Shown here piece by piece: positions 42,688 through 52,065 of a stretch of 64,000 nt of DNA. Origin of the DNA: Ruminococcus sp. JC304. Lineage in GTDB: Bacteria; Bacillota; Clostridia; Lachnospirales; Lachnospiraceae. Every line of letters begins with the position of its first letter. The first letter of the stretch is position 1. A program made the translations under genes and the position numbers. Under the pieces are notes generated by a model. That model was given only the letters and a program-made list of their open reading frames with translations. It made no database searches and was not told where the DNA came from. The stretch lies in assembly GCA_000285855.2 (NCBI GenBank), contig HE978651.1:663219-727218 (forward strand), in the 5' to 3' direction.

Positions 42688-42969
42688 TTGGAAGAAAGGG
42701 GAAATCTTTCTGACCATAGTCTGAAGCTGAAGGATCGCCGGATAGGTACGGTGACCGGTGTACAGGATATAAAATCCTTTGATGATAAAGAAATACTGCT
42801 TTTTACAAAAGCGGGAAAACTGTTGATAAAGGGAGAACAGCTTCATGTGAAGCGCCTGAATCTGGAAAAAGGAGAAATTGATCTGGAGGGAAGAGTTGAT
42901 AATCTCTGTTATCTTTCTAAAAGTGCAGATAATAGAGAAAAACCACTTCTCAGAAGGTTATTTCATTAA
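42688..42969 (+). CDS. yabP: sporulation protein YabP
   Basis: 93 residues from TTG 42688, with CCGGAGGACAAAG upstream. The YabP/YqfC-type beta domain is visible: HSLKLKDRRIGTVTGVQDIKSFDDKEILLFTKAGKLLIKGEQLHVKRLNLEKGEIDLEGRVDNLCY. In Bacillus it is made in the mother cell and is needed for spore cortex or coat assembly; the molecular role is unsettled. It is followed after three bases by yabQ, so the two are co-translated. Confidence 0.9.
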   Translation: MEERGNLSDHSLKLKDRRIGTVTGVQDIKSFDDKEILLFTKAGKLLIKGEQLHVKRLNLEKGEIDLEGRVDNLCYLSKSADNREKPLLRRLFH

Positions 42970-42972
42970 CAG

Positions 42973-43431
42973 ATGAGTATGTTTATTCATCATGAACTAT
43001 TTCTTGTAATTCAGGCGTTGAGAACGGGGGCTGTTCTCCTTTTATGCTATGATCTGCTGAGGGTATTTAGAAAGTATGCTGTTCATTCCCGTAAAATTTC
43101 AAACGCACAGGACATTCTGTACTGGATGGGAAGTGCACTGTACCTTTTTTTCAGGATTTGCCAGAATAATGATGGAAATCTCCGTTTTTATATGATTCTG
43201 AGTTTGGTGGCGGGAGCTGGTCTGTGTCATTTGACTGTCAGTCCTTTCTTTGTGAAATTTTGTGGAATACTCTTTGATATTTGTATAATTATTGGGAAAA
43301 AAATAATAAAATGGTTGCTATTTCCGGTCAGAAGAGGTAAAATTTTCTGGTATAAACATGTAGTAAAAGGAAGGCTGGCAAATTGGGTAATTCTAAGAAG
43401 AAACGAAAAACGAAAAGAAACAGAAAAATAG
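42973..43431 (+). CDS. yabQ: sporulation membrane protein YabQ
   Basis: 152 residues with several hydrophobic segments: FLVIQALRTGAVLLLCYDLLRVF, DILYWMGSALYLFF and FYMILSLVAGAGLCHLTVSPFF. The YDLLRVFRK motif and position right after yabP identify the YabQ family, needed for cortex formation in Bacillus. A basic C-terminal tail is cytoplasmic. The 3' end overlaps the divIC-like gene by about 49 bp in another frame. Confidence 0.88.
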   Translation: MSMFIHHELFLVIQALRTGAVLLLCYDLLRVFRKYAVHSRKISNAQDILYWMGSALYLFFRICQNNDGNLRFYMILSLVAGAGLCHLTVSPFFVKFCGILFDICIIIGKKIIKWLLFPVRRGKIFWYKHVVKGRLANWVILRRNEKRKETEK

Positions 43432-43706
43432 GATATAATTCTCTTGGAATGCTTGCTATTGCGCTGGTTGTTTTGGTACTTTTGGGAGGATTAATGCATG
43501 AGAGCCGGAATCTCAGGGAGCGTCTGGCAGTGTATGATGCCAAGGCTGCTACCATAGAACAGGAGATAGAGAATGAACAGGCCCGTACAGAAGATATTGA
43601 TAAACTGAAAGAATATATGCAGACAGATGAGTATGTGGAGGAAATCGCCCGGGAGAAGCTGGGACTTGCGAAAGATAATGAGACTGTTTTTAAAAAGGAA
43701 CAGTAG
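43383..43706 (+). CDS. divIC: septum formation initiator DivIC/FtsB
   Basis: 107 residues from TTG 43383 (AAGGAAGGCTGGCAAA upstream). A basic cytoplasmic start (GNSKKKRKTKRNRK), one membrane helix (about 19-37), and a coiled-coil (about 40-80, RLAVYDAKAATIEQEIENEQARTEDIDKLKEYMQTDEYVEEIAREKLGLAKDNETVFK). It partners FtsL/DivIB at the division septum. The YVEEIAREKLGL motif is diagnostic. Located between yabQ and spoIIE as in Bacillus. Confidence 0.92.
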   Translation: MGNSKKKRKTKRNRKIGYNSLGMLAIALVVLVLLGGLMHESRNLRERLAVYDAKAATIEQEIENEQARTEDIDKLKEYMQTDEYVEEIAREKLGLAKDNETVFKKEQ

Positions 43707-43717
43707 CAGAGCTTACA

Positions 43718-43724
43718 TGTCGAA
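43718..43724 (+). promoter_or_regulatory. Spo0A box (0A box) upstream of spoIIE
   Basis: TGTCGAA, the exact core of the Spo0A-binding site. It lies 27 bp before the -35 of the spoIIE promoter. Confidence 0.7.
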
Positions 43725-43750
43725 AACTTTTCAGACTTGTTCGTCTGTAT

Positions 43751-43783
43751 TTGACAGATATTTTAAAACCCAATCCTTATAAT
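43751..43783 (+). promoter_or_regulatory. spoIIE promoter with 21-bp spacer
   Basis: Perfect TTGACA (43751-43756) and perfect TATAAT (43778-43783) separated by 21 bp. The Bacillus subtilis spoIIE promoter has the same over-long spacing and needs Spo0A-P for activity, so this is a conserved regulatory design. Confidence 0.8.
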
Positions 43784-43851
43784 ATTTCTTTGACGGAGAA
43801 TGAAGGGGGTACTGTGAGAACAGGACAGTAACAGATAAGGGGAGGGAGAAT

Positions 43852-45345
43852 ATGCAGGAATGGATGCTTGCCATGCTCGTGATCAGTATAACACTGATCA
43901 TACGGGACATGGCAAAAACTATTTTGGCGGGAAATGTACCGGATACACAGGAAATGATCGCTCTGTGTGACAGTCATCCCCAGAAGGAAAGGGTGGAGCA
44001 GTATGCAGCCTCTTTTCGGAGACTGGCAGATACTTTTTATGGTATGCCATATCCCAGGGATTACTTAAGCAGCAGACAGATACAACAGATTACAGAAGAT
44101 ACCAATGAACAGGTGTGTTCCAGATGCTATCGGAGAGAAATCTGCTGGGAAAGCAGGGGCAAAGAGATGTGTCAGGGGACAGAGATGCTGGTTCGGGCAC
44201 TGGAAAGTGGAAAGGAAGAAGAAATCCAACAGATTCGGGGGGACTGGATGAGCTTCTGCGGGCGTTCCGTGCAGTATTACCATACAGTTTTTCAAAATTT
44301 TCAGATGGAGAAAATGAACCAGATATGGGACAACCGTATGATTGAGAACCGTCTGGCAGTGGCACAGCAGCTTGCGGAAGTTTCCAGGATTATGGAACAT
44401 ATGGCTGATGATCTGTATGATATGGAAAGATGTACTCCGGAATTTGAGGAGAAGCTTCGGAAAATACTTCGGAAGCGTCATGTGATCTTACGTCAGGTAT
44501 GGATGATGGACAGGCGAAAAAGCAAAAAACAGATATTTCTCACTATGAGAGCCAGAAGCGGGCAATGTATTTCTATGACAGAAATTGCACAGCTTTTGTC
44601 TGAACTTTGTGAAAAACCTATGGCACCTGCCAGTGGAAGCCGATGTATTGTAAACGGAGAGTATCATACAGTACATTTTGTTGAGGATGTCAGTTATCAG
44701 ATGTTATATGGTACAGCAACTCTGACAAGAGAAGAAGAGAAGGTTTCCGGCGATAATTATCTGTGCAGGCAGGAGGAGGGAGGGCGTTTTATTATGTGCC
44801 TCTCAGACGGAATGGGGTCAGGTATGGATGCGTGCAGGGAAAGCGAGACTGTGGTAGAACTTTTGGAGCAGTTTCTGGAATCAGGTTTTTCCCAGGAAAC
44901 TGCTGCCAAAATGGTAAATTCCGCATTGGTGCTTAAAGGGCAGGAAGGAATGTTCTCCACAGTAGATATGTGTGCTGTGGATCTGTATACAGGAATCTGC
45001 AACTTTCTGAAGGCTGGAGCTGCTTCTACTTTTATTAAAAGAGGACATGGGGTAGAAACGATCACTTCTGAAAGCCTGGCAGCCGGACTGGTTCAGCAGA
45101 TTGATTTTGAAACTGCTTCCAGAAAGCTTTATCATGGAGATTATCTGATCATGATGACAGATGGGGTATTGGATGCTCTTCCGGTACAGAAGGAGGAGGA
45201 AACCATGAAGGAAATTATTCAGGATGTACATGAAGAGTCACCGAAGGAGCTGGGGCGGGAAATCCTGGAACGTGTGTTGGGATACAGTGATTACCGTGCC
45301 AGAGATGATATGACTGTGCTGGTGGCCGGTATCTGGAAGAAATAG
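43852..45345 (+). CDS. spoIIE: stage II sporulation protein E (PP2C phosphatase), lacking multi-helix membrane domain
   Basis: 497 residues. The C-terminal PP2C-type phosphatase (about 290-497) has CLSDGMGSGMDACRESE, NFLKAGAASTFIKRG and YLIMMTDGVLDALP. The central region (about 40-280) matches the SpoIIE regulatory domain. Bacillus SpoIIE has about ten N-terminal helices; here only one short hydrophobic stretch (residues 4-17) precedes the soluble part, and the region upstream to divIC has no coding sequence. It dephosphorylates SpoIIAA to activate sigma-F. The start follows GGGGAGGGAGAAT. Promoter and neighbours support orthology. Confidence 0.9.
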   Translation: MQEWMLAMLVISITLIIRDMAKTILAGNVPDTQEMIALCDSHPQKERVEQYAASFRRLADTFYGMPYPRDYLSSRQIQQITEDTNEQVCSRCYRREICWESRGKEMCQGTEMLVRALESGKEEEIQQIRGDWMSFCGRSVQYYHTVFQNFQMEKMNQIWDNRMIENRLAVAQQLAEVSRIMEHMADDLYDMERCTPEFEEKLRKILRKRHVILRQVWMMDRRKSKKQIFLTMRARSGQCISMTEIAQLLSELCEKPMAPASGSRCIVNGEYHTVHFVEDVSYQMLYGTATLTREEEKVSGDNYLCRQEEGGRFIMCLSDGMGSGMDACRESETVVELLEQFLESGFSQETAAKMVNSALVLKGQEGMFSTVDMCAVDLYTGICNFLKAGAASTFIKRGHGVETITSESLAAGLVQQIDFETASRKLYHGDYLIMMTDGVLDALPVQKEEETMKEIIQDVHEESPKELGREILERVLGYSDYRARDDMTVLVAGIWKK

Positions 45346-45368
45346 AGAAAACAGGAGTCACAGAAGAA

Positions 45369-46769
45369 ATGTATAGAAGAATTGCTGGTTACATGAAAGA
45401 AAATCATATGACAGAAGCCGGATATACAGTGCTGGCAGGTGTATCAGGGGGAAGTGATTCCATGCTGATGCTCACAATCCTGAGAGAACTGCAGAAGCCG
45501 CTGGATTTTAAACTTGCGGCTGTGCATGTACATCATGGGATCCGTGGACAGGAGGCAGACAGGGACAGGGCTTTTGTAGAGCAGATCTGTGAGGAATGGG
45601 GAATTCCCTGTCATGTGTTTCATTATGATGTTCCTGCTTTAAGCAGAAAGTGGAAGCTTGGGGAGGAAGAGACTGGCAGACTGGTACGCAGGGAGGCGTT
45701 TGAGAAAGTTGCCCATAGTTATGCAGATCAGAAGGTACGTATTGCATTGGCGCATAATCAGGAAGATCTTGCAGAAACCATGCTTCATAATCTGTGCAGG
45801 GGAACCGGTTTGAGAGGATTGTGCACTATGCGTCCGACTGCGGAAAAAATCATACGTCCTATTTTGTGCCTGAATCGAAAGGAGATTGCTGATTTCCTGA
45901 AAAAATATCAGATCCCACATATACAGGACAGTACAAACCTGTGCGATGAATATACACGAAACAGGATACGGCATCATATTTTACCGGCTTTGGAGCAGGG
46001 GATCAATTCAAAAGCAACTGCCCATATGGCAGAAACCGCGTTCAGGCTTTCGCAGGCAGAGGATTACCTGACTGCCCAGGGGACAGAGCTGGCAGAGAAA
46101 TTTTATAAAGAGGGCAGGTACTGTTTTACAGAAGAATTTTTTGGGACTCCGGAAATTCTGCAGATTTATGCACTTCAGCAGGCAATGGAGAGGCTGGCAG
46201 GAAAGAGAAAGGATATTACCTCTGTTCACTATCAGAAGCTTCGCAATCTGTGGAATATGCAGACTGGAAGAAAAATAAATCTTCCTTATGGGATGGAGGC
46301 AGAAAGAAGATATACAGAAGTAGACTTGCATGTAATATATTCAGAAGATATCTGTGAGAAAAAAACTTCTGATCAGCCTGCAGAGCAGAGGATTTTGGTG
46401 CCCGGGGATACAATGGGTCCCTTGGGAATGATCCATACAGAAGTATTTTTGTATGACGGGCAGAAGATTGAAGAAAAAAAGTATACGAAATGGCTGGATT
46501 ATGATAGAATAATAAAGTATCCGTGCATCCGGACCAGGAAAACCGGTGATTATATTGTTATCAACAGCAAAGGAGACAGAAAAAAGATCAATCGCTGTAT
46601 GATTGATGAAAAGATCCCGGCAGACAGGAGAGATCAGGTTCCTCTTATTGCAGTGGAGGATGAAATACTTTGGATCATAGGGAGCAGGATAAGTGAGCGA
46701 TATAAAATAACCCCCTGTACCAGGATGGTTTTAGCATTAACATACCAAGGAGGAAATAAAAATGAGTGA
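45369..46769 (+). CDS. tilS: tRNA(Ile)-lysidine synthetase
   Basis: 466 residues. N-type ATP pyrophosphatase: PP-loop VSGGSDSMLMLTIL, HVHHGIRGQEADRDRAFVEQ, ALAHNQEDLAETMLHNLCRGTGLRGLCTM, RPILCLNRKEI and IQDSTNLCDEYTRNRIRHHILPAL. The C-terminal TilS domain ends in WIIGSRISERYKI. It converts C34 of tRNA-Ile(CAU) to lysidine, which is essential. Stop overlaps hpt start by eight bases. Confidence 0.96.
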   Translation: MYRRIAGYMKENHMTEAGYTVLAGVSGGSDSMLMLTILRELQKPLDFKLAAVHVHHGIRGQEADRDRAFVEQICEEWGIPCHVFHYDVPALSRKWKLGEEETGRLVRREAFEKVAHSYADQKVRIALAHNQEDLAETMLHNLCRGTGLRGLCTMRPTAEKIIRPILCLNRKEIADFLKKYQIPHIQDSTNLCDEYTRNRIRHHILPALEQGINSKATAHMAETAFRLSQAEDYLTAQGTELAEKFYKEGRYCFTEEFFGTPEILQIYALQQAMERLAGKRKDITSVHYQKLRNLWNMQTGRKINLPYGMEAERRYTEVDLHVIYSEDICEKKTSDQPAEQRILVPGDTMGPLGMIHTEVFLYDGQKIEEKKYTKWLDYDRIIKYPCIRTRKTGDYIVINSKGDRKKINRCMIDEKIPADRRDQVPLIAVEDEILWIIGSRISERYKITPCTRMVLALTYQGGNKNE

Positions 46770-47292
46770 GAAAATCAGAGTTTTACTCAGTGAAGAGGAA
46801 GTAGATTCCCGTATCAGAGAAATCGCAGCAAAGATCAGCAGAGATTATGCAGGAAAGGAAATACATTTGATCTGCGTCCTTAAAGGCGGTGTATTTTTTA
46901 CCTGCGAGCTTGCAAAAAGAATTACAGTTCCGGTAACTCTTGACTTTATGTCTGTTTCCAGTTATGGAGATGATACCAAGTCCAGCGGAGTTGTGAAGAT
47001 TGTTAAGGATCTGGATCAGCCATTAGAGGGTAAGAATGTACTTATAGTAGAGGATATTATCGATTCCGGAAGAACCCTGAGTTATCTGATTGATATTCTT
47101 GGAAAGAGAAATCCGGAAAGCATTCATTTGTGTACTCTGCTTGATAAACCGGAGCGAAGAGTAAGGGATGTTAAGGTGGATTACAGTTGCTTTAATATTC
47201 CGGATGAGTTTGTGGTAGGTTATGGTCTGGACTATGCGCAGAAATACAGAAATCTTCCGTTTATCGGAGTAGTGGAACTGGGGGAAAACTGA
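46762..47292 (+). CDS. hpt: hypoxanthine phosphoribosyltransferase
   Basis: 176 residues. PRPP-binding motif VLIVEDIIDSGRTLSYL, FMSVSSYGDDTKSSGVV flexible loop, and LICVLKGGVFFTCELAKRI. It salvages hypoxanthine and guanine. The start overlaps tilS and has AGGAGGAAATAAAA upstream. The tilS-hpt-ftsH order is shared with Bacillus. Confidence 0.96.
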   Translation: MSEKIRVLLSEEEVDSRIREIAAKISRDYAGKEIHLICVLKGGVFFTCELAKRITVPVTLDFMSVSSYGDDTKSSGVVKIVKDLDQPLEGKNVLIVEDIIDSGRTLSYLIDILGKRNPESIHLCTLLDKPERRVRDVKVDYSCFNIPDEFVVGYGLDYAQKYRNLPFIGVVELGEN

Positions 47293-47308
47293 AAGGAGAC
47301 AGAATTAA

Positions 47309-49156
47309 GTGAATAAACAGCCAAGCAGAATTGGTCTGTATCTGGTGCTGCTTGTTGCTCTTGTTGCCGGTTATTTCTATTTAAATAATCAGGTGGTATC
47401 TCAGAGCAGCTATACGCAGAAACAGCTGGAACAGGCTCTTGAAGACAACAGAGTGGTTGATGCAACGATTCAGCAGAATAGAGAGGTTCCTACCGGTGCA
47501 GTGATTGTAGATACGACAGATTCCGGTCAGAAAAAAGTATATGTGACAGATGTGAACCAGGCAATTGAATTGCTGAATAAATATAATATTGATGTTACAA
47601 CGCAGAATGTGCCGGGAGATAACATCTTTTTGACAACTTTGCTCCCTGTACTTCTTACAGGAGCACTGGTGATTTTCCTGATCATGATGATGAACCGGCA
47701 GATGTCAGGAGGCGGTGGAAGCAATGCCAAGATGATGAATTTTGGTAAAAGCCGTGCCAGGATGTCCTCTCCGGATGATAAAAAGGTAACCTTTAATAAT
47801 GTGGCAGGCCTGGAGGAAGAAAAAGAAGATCTGGTAGAAGTAGTGGACTTTCTGAAATCTCCTCAGAAATATACAAAAGTAGGTGCCAGAATTCCGAAAG
47901 GTGTGATCCTTGTGGGACCTCCCGGAACAGGTAAGACACTTTTGGCTAAGGCAGTGGCAGGAGAGGCAGGAGTTCCGTTTTTCTCTATCTCCGGCTCTGA
48001 TTTTGTGGAGATGTTTGTTGGTGTAGGTGCTTCCCGTGTACGTGACCTGTTCGAAGAAGGAAAGAAGCATGCCCCCTGTATTATCTTTATTGATGAGATT
48101 GATGCAGTTGCAAGACAGCGTGGTACAGGAATGGGAGGCGGCCATGATGAGAGAGAGCAGACGCTGAACCAGCTTCTGGTAGAGATGGATGGTTTTGGTG
48201 TTAATGAAGGAATCATTGTGATGGCAGCTACCAACCGTGTGGATATTCTGGATCCTGCAATCCTGCGACCGGGTCGTTTTGACCGTAAGGTTGCAGTGGG
48301 ACGTCCAGATGTAAAGGGCAGAGAGGAGATTTTACGTGTCCATGCCAAGGATAAACCTCTAGGTGAGGATGTGGATCTGAGACAGATTGCAAAGACAACG
48401 GCAGGATTTACAGGTGCAGATCTGGAAAACCTGCTGAATGAAGCTGCTATTGAGGCTGCCAGACAGGAAAGAGGCTTTATTCTTCAGGCTGATATTAAGA
48501 GTGCATTTATCAAAGTAGGTATTGGTGCGGAGAAAAAGAGTAAGGTAATATCTGACAAAGAGAAGAAGATTACAGCGTACCATGAGTCCGGTCATGCCAT
48601 TCTTTTCCATGTACTGCCGGATATGGATCCTGTGTATACCATTTCTATTATTCCTACAGGAATGGGGGCAGCAGGTTATACCATGCCGCTGCCGGATAAT
48701 GATGAGATTTTTAACACCAAAGGACAGATGCTGCAGGATATCATGACTTTGTTAGGAGGCCGTGTGGCAGAGGAGATTATTTTTGGTGATGTTACTACAG
48801 GGGCATCCAATGATATCAAGCGTGCTACTGCTACTGCCAGAAGTATGGTGATGAAATATGGAATGTCTGATAAAATTGGCCTGATCTCCTACGGAGACGA
48901 TGACGATGAGGTGTTTATCGGCAGAGATCTGGCACACACCAGGAGCTACAGTGAAGAAGTATCCAGGTCTATTGATGAAGAAATTCATCGTATTATCACA
49001 GAATGCCATGATCGTGCGAAAGAGATCATTATGGAACATGAGGATGTGCTCCACAGTTGTGCAAAGCTTCTTCTTGAGAAGGAAAAAGTACACAGAGATG
49101 AATTTGAAGCACTTTTTACAAGAGAAAATTCTGTGGAAGAAAACCCAAGTATATAA
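47309..49156 (+). CDS. ftsH: ATP-dependent zinc metalloprotease FtsH
   Basis: 615 residues from GTG 47309 (AAAGGAGACAGAATTAA upstream). Two membrane helices (about 9-25 and 108-128) flank a short outer domain. The AAA+ module has Walker A GPPGTGKT (203-210), Walker B IIFIDEID, and the second region of homology [18 protein letters not shown]. The zinc protease site is HESGH at 425-429, with a later Asp ligand. A Gly-rich GGGGS follows the second helix. It degrades membrane and regulatory proteins. Confidence 0.98.
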   Translation: MNKQPSRIGLYLVLLVALVAGYFYLNNQVVSQSSYTQKQLEQALEDNRVVDATIQQNREVPTGAVIVDTTDSGQKKVYVTDVNQAIELLNKYNIDVTTQNVPGDNIFLTTLLPVLLTGALVIFLIMMMNRQMSGGGGSNAKMMNFGKSRARMSSPDDKKVTFNNVAGLEEEKEDLVEVVDFLKSPQKYTKVGARIPKGVILVGPPGTGKTLLAKAVAGEAGVPFFSISGSDFVEMFVGVGASRVRDLFEEGKKHAPCIIFIDEIDAVARQRGTGMGGGHDEREQTLNQLLVEMDGFGVNEGIIVMAATNRVDILDPAILRPGRFDRKVAVGRPDVKGREEILRVHAKDKPLGEDVDLRQIAKTTAGFTGADLENLLNEAAIEAARQERGFILQADIKSAFIKVGIGAEKKSKVISDKEKKITAYHESGHAILFHVLPDMDPVYTISIIPTGMGAAGYTMPLPDNDEIFNTKGQMLQDIMTLLGGRVAEEIIFGDVTTGASNDIKRATATARSMVMKYGMSDKIGLISYGDDDDEVFIGRDLAHTRSYSEEVSRSIDEEIHRIITECHDRAKEIIMEHEDVLHSCAKLLLEKEKVHRDEFEALFTRENSVEENPSI

Positions 49157-49163
49157 AACAACC

Positions 49164-49208
49164 AAAAAAGTGTGCCGAATTTTGTGAAGTTTGTGCACAC
49201 TTTTCTCT
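49164..49208 (+). terminator. terminator of ftsH
   Basis: AAAAGTGTGC pairs with GCACACTTTT around an AT-rich loop and is followed by CTCTT. Confidence 0.8.
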
Positions 49209-49570
49209 TGCTCCATGGTACTATATAAACCGTAAAAACCCCCCAATACATTATATAGTTTTTGCTACACCCCATAAGAAGAAATACCTTCTCCAAAAAA
49301 GACAGCTTTATCCCGCTGTCTTTTTTTCGTTGGTGAAAAACTTGAACCATGATCCTGGGTTTGGGCAGAATAACTGAATAAAAGTCATTTTTATAGCAAT
49401 CCGATTATTGTCATTGGGGAGATTTTCATATAGAATATAGTAAGTGTCCGCAGTGTGGACATTTCTGCAGGATAAAAATGCAGATAATTCTTATGATAAT
49501 ATTAAAAAATATTATGTGCGATGGGAAGGAAACTGTCGGATGTAATGGTAAAAGAGAGGAGCAGGCAGAC
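49207..49570. other. non-coding gap with orphan terminator
   Basis: I see no gene in this stretch. After the ftsH terminator comes about 90 bp ending in a second strong terminator (49295-49328), then AT-rich sequence leading into the GH13 gene. A weak TATATAA lies near 49223. The orphan terminator hints at a small RNA of about 100 nt, but no good promoter supports it. Confidence 0.35.
49295..49328. terminator. orphan terminator hairpin
   Basis: AAAAAAGACAGC pairs with GCTGTCTTTTTTT, 8-nt loop; U-runs are present on both strands. It lies about 90 bp beyond the ftsH terminator, with no gene in between. Confidence 0.8.
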
Positions 49571-51685
49571 ATGGAACATGAAAAGAAAGATATCAGGAGA
49601 AAAATGCAGTATATCTTAAACATGCGCCCTGTTTTTAATAAAGAGGCACTTTTTTCAGATGGAACAGAATATTACAGAAGTCCATCAGAACCAAAAGCAG
49701 GAGATACAGTAACCATTAAATTCCGGACCCAGAGAAACAATGTGGATTCTGTTTATCTGGTAAGCGGTAATCTGCGTAAACAGATGGAATATAGTGAGAC
49801 TGAAAGTGGTTTTGATTATTATACAGTACAGATCACAGTAGGAGAGGCTGTTTTTCGCTATTATTTTGAGATCAGATATGGATCTGTAACCTGCTATTAC
49901 AATAATCTGGGAGTTTCCATGGAACGTGAGGAGCGGCTGGACTTTGAAATTTATCCTGGATTTGATACACCGAAATGGGCAAAAGGGGCGGTCATGTATC
50001 AGATTTATGTGGATCGTTTTCTCAATGGTGATCCAACGAACGATGTTGTGACCGGGGAATATGCCTATATTGGAGAACTTAGCTCACAGGTAGAGAACTG
50101 GAGCAAGATTCCGGCTGTAATGGGGGTCAGGGAATTTTATGGCGGTGATCTTCAGGGAATTATGAATAAGCTGGATTATCTTCAGGATCTGGGAGTAGAA
50201 GTGATCTATCTGAATCCTATTTTTGTTTCGCCAAGTAATCATAAGTATGATTGCCAGGATTATGATTATGTGGATCCACATTATGGACGGATTGTGGAAG
50301 ACTGTGAGGAAGGGGTTCTCTGTGGTGATGACAGAGATAATTCACATGCATGGAAATATATCAAACGTGTGACAAATAAAAAGAATCTGGAAGCAAGTAA
50401 TGAACTTTTTGCAAAATTAACAGCGGAGATACACAGAAGAGGAATGAAGATCATTCTGGATGGTGTATTTAATCATTGTGGATCCTTTAACAAGTGGATG
50501 GACAGAGAACGGATTTATGAAAAACAGGAGGGATATCCTAAGGGAGCTTATGTCAGCGCAGACAGCCCTTATCGGAACTTTTTCTCCTTTAACGATCCTG
50601 ACAAGTGGCCGTATAATCCTACTTATGATGGATGGTGGGCACATGATACCCTGCCCAAATTAAATTATGAAGGCTCCAGGGAGCTTTATGACTATATTTT
50701 GCATGTAGGACAGAAATGGGTTTCTGCGCCTTACAATGTAGATGGATGGAGACTGGATGTAGCAGCAGATCTGGGACACAGCAATGAATTTAACCATCAG
50801 TTCTGGAAAGATTTCCGGAAAGCGGTAAAAGAAGCAAATCCCAATGCAATTATTCTGGCAGAACATTATGGAAATCCGGAAGGATGGCTTAAGGGAGATG
50901 AATGGGATACTGTTATGAACTATGATGCTTTTATGGAACCTTTGACCTGGTTCCTGACAGGCATGGAGAAACATAGTGATGAGTACAGAGAGGATCTCTA
51001 TGGAAATAGTGATGCGTTTATCGGTGCTATGAAAACACATATGCGTGCATTGCATATGTCGGCACTTCAGATCGCAATGAACGAATTATCCAATCATGAT
51101 CATTCCAGATTCCTGACCAGGACCAATCACAGAGTAGGAAGGATTTCTTACGCAGGAGCTGAGGCGGCCTCCGAAGGAGTAAATACTGCTGTGATGCGTG
51201 AAGCAGTTGCTATACAGATGACCTGGCCGGGTGCTCCTACTGTCTATTATGGGGATGAAGCAGGGCTTTGCGGGTTTACAGATCCGGATAACAGACGTTC
51301 TTATCCATGGGGGCGTGAGGATTATCAGATGATTGACTTTCACAAAGCGATGATCCGGATCCACAGAAAGTATGAAATATTAAAGACAGGTTCCTTGGCA
51401 TTTTTGTGGAATGATTATCAGGGGCTTGCCTATGCCAGATTTTCACGTGAGGAACAGATTATCGTGATCATCAATAACCGTCAGGAAGACAGAGAAGTGG
51501 AAATTCCATTGTGGCAGGCTGGAATCAGCCGGCTGGGGGATGTGAAGCTTCAGAGGATTATGGTTTCCGATAAAGATAATTTTACGGAACAGGAGGAGGA
51601 ATTTGTGGCATCTGCAGGCATATTGCGAGTGTTAATGCCGGGCACAGGAGTTATGGTCCTCTGGCATAAAAATCAGAATTGTTAG
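49571..51685 (+). CDS. GH13-family alpha-glucan hydrolase (cyclomaltodextrinase/neopullulanase-like)
   Basis: 704 residues from ATG 49571; ATG 49604, with AGGAG five bases upstream, is an alternative. The N-terminal carbohydrate-binding beta domain (about 20-125) is followed by a GH13 barrel: region I DGVFNHCG, region II GWRLDVAADLG (nucleophile Asp), region III IILAEHYGNP (acid Glu), region IV ELSNHDHSRF. There is no signal peptide, so it would act on imported malto-oligosaccharides in the cytoplasm. Exact specificity cannot be set from sequence. Monocistronic, with terminator at 51691. Confidence 0.9.
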   Translation: MEHEKKDIRRKMQYILNMRPVFNKEALFSDGTEYYRSPSEPKAGDTVTIKFRTQRNNVDSVYLVSGNLRKQMEYSETESGFDYYTVQITVGEAVFRYYFEIRYGSVTCYYNNLGVSMEREERLDFEIYPGFDTPKWAKGAVMYQIYVDRFLNGDPTNDVVTGEYAYIGELSSQVENWSKIPAVMGVREFYGGDLQGIMNKLDYLQDLGVEVIYLNPIFVSPSNHKYDCQDYDYVDPHYGRIVEDCEEGVLCGDDRDNSHAWKYIKRVTNKKNLEASNELFAKLTAEIHRRGMKIILDGVFNHCGSFNKWMDRERIYEKQEGYPKGAYVSADSPYRNFFSFNDPDKWPYNPTYDGWWAHDTLPKLNYEGSRELYDYILHVGQKWVSAPYNVDGWRLDVAADLGHSNEFNHQFWKDFRKAVKEANPNAIILAEHYGNPEGWLKGDEWDTVMNYDAFMEPLTWFLTGMEKHSDEYREDLYGNSDAFIGAMKTHMRALHMSALQIAMNELSNHDHSRFLTRTNHRVGRISYAGAEAASEGVNTAVMREAVAIQMTWPGAPTVYYGDEAGLCGFTDPDNRRSYPWGREDYQMIDFHKAMIRIHRKYEILKTGSLAFLWNDYQGLAYARFSREEQIIVIINNRQEDREVEIPLWQAGISRLGDVKLQRIMVSDKDNFTEQEEEFVASAGILRVLMPGTGVMVLWHKNQNC

Positions 51686-51690
51686 AAAGA

Positions 51691-51723
51691 AAAAAGGTTC
51701 AGGCATTTGCCTGAACCTTTTAT
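51691..51723. terminator. bidirectional terminator between GH13 gene and tRNA-Tyr
   Basis: AAAGGTTCAGGC pairs perfectly with GCCTGAACCTTT across ATTT, A-rich before and TTTTA after. It serves the convergent GH13 gene and tRNA-Tyr. Confidence 0.88.
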
Positions 51724-51804
51724 GGATGGAGAAGGATTCGAACCTTCGAAAGCGTTGCTAACAGATTTACAGTCTGCCCCCTTTGGCCACTCGGGAATCC
51801 ATCC
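51723..51804 (-). tRNA. tRNA-Tyr (GTA)
   Basis: 82-nt class II tRNA on the minus strand. Acceptor GGATGGA pairs with TCCATCC, anticodon loop CTGTAAA (GTA), long variable arm, T arm GAAGG-TTCGAAT-CCTTC. Discriminator A and no encoded CCA. Confidence 0.97.
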
Positions 51805-51818
51805 TTAAACCGTTTGTT

Positions 51819-51847
51819 ATTATAGCGGATATTCTGGAAAATTGCAA
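51819..51847 (-). promoter_or_regulatory. sigma-A promoter of tRNA-Tyr
   Basis: On the minus strand TTGCAA, 17-bp spacer, TATAAT, 15 bp upstream of the tRNA 5' end. Confidence 0.85.
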
Positions 51848-51915
51848 GTGCTTTTTTGTATAAATTTATAAGGGATTGGTTGGGGATTTTGGTTGTCATT
51901 TTTTTGGCAAAACGC

Positions 51916-51944
51916 TAGACGAATTTGTTGAAATCTGGTAATAT
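51916..51944 (+). promoter_or_regulatory. putative promoter of fba
   Basis: TAGACG, 17-bp spacer, TAATAT. The leader would be about 115 nt; I see no known riboswitch in it. Confidence 0.45.
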
Positions 51945-52065
51945 ACAGTTATCTGGATGTGGAAAATATAATTTATTGAGATAAATCAGGATATTTTTCA
52001 TATGTAAGAGATGATTATCGTAGCTGTAGCATCAGAAGGCAGTTACAGATTAGGAGGAATTTATC

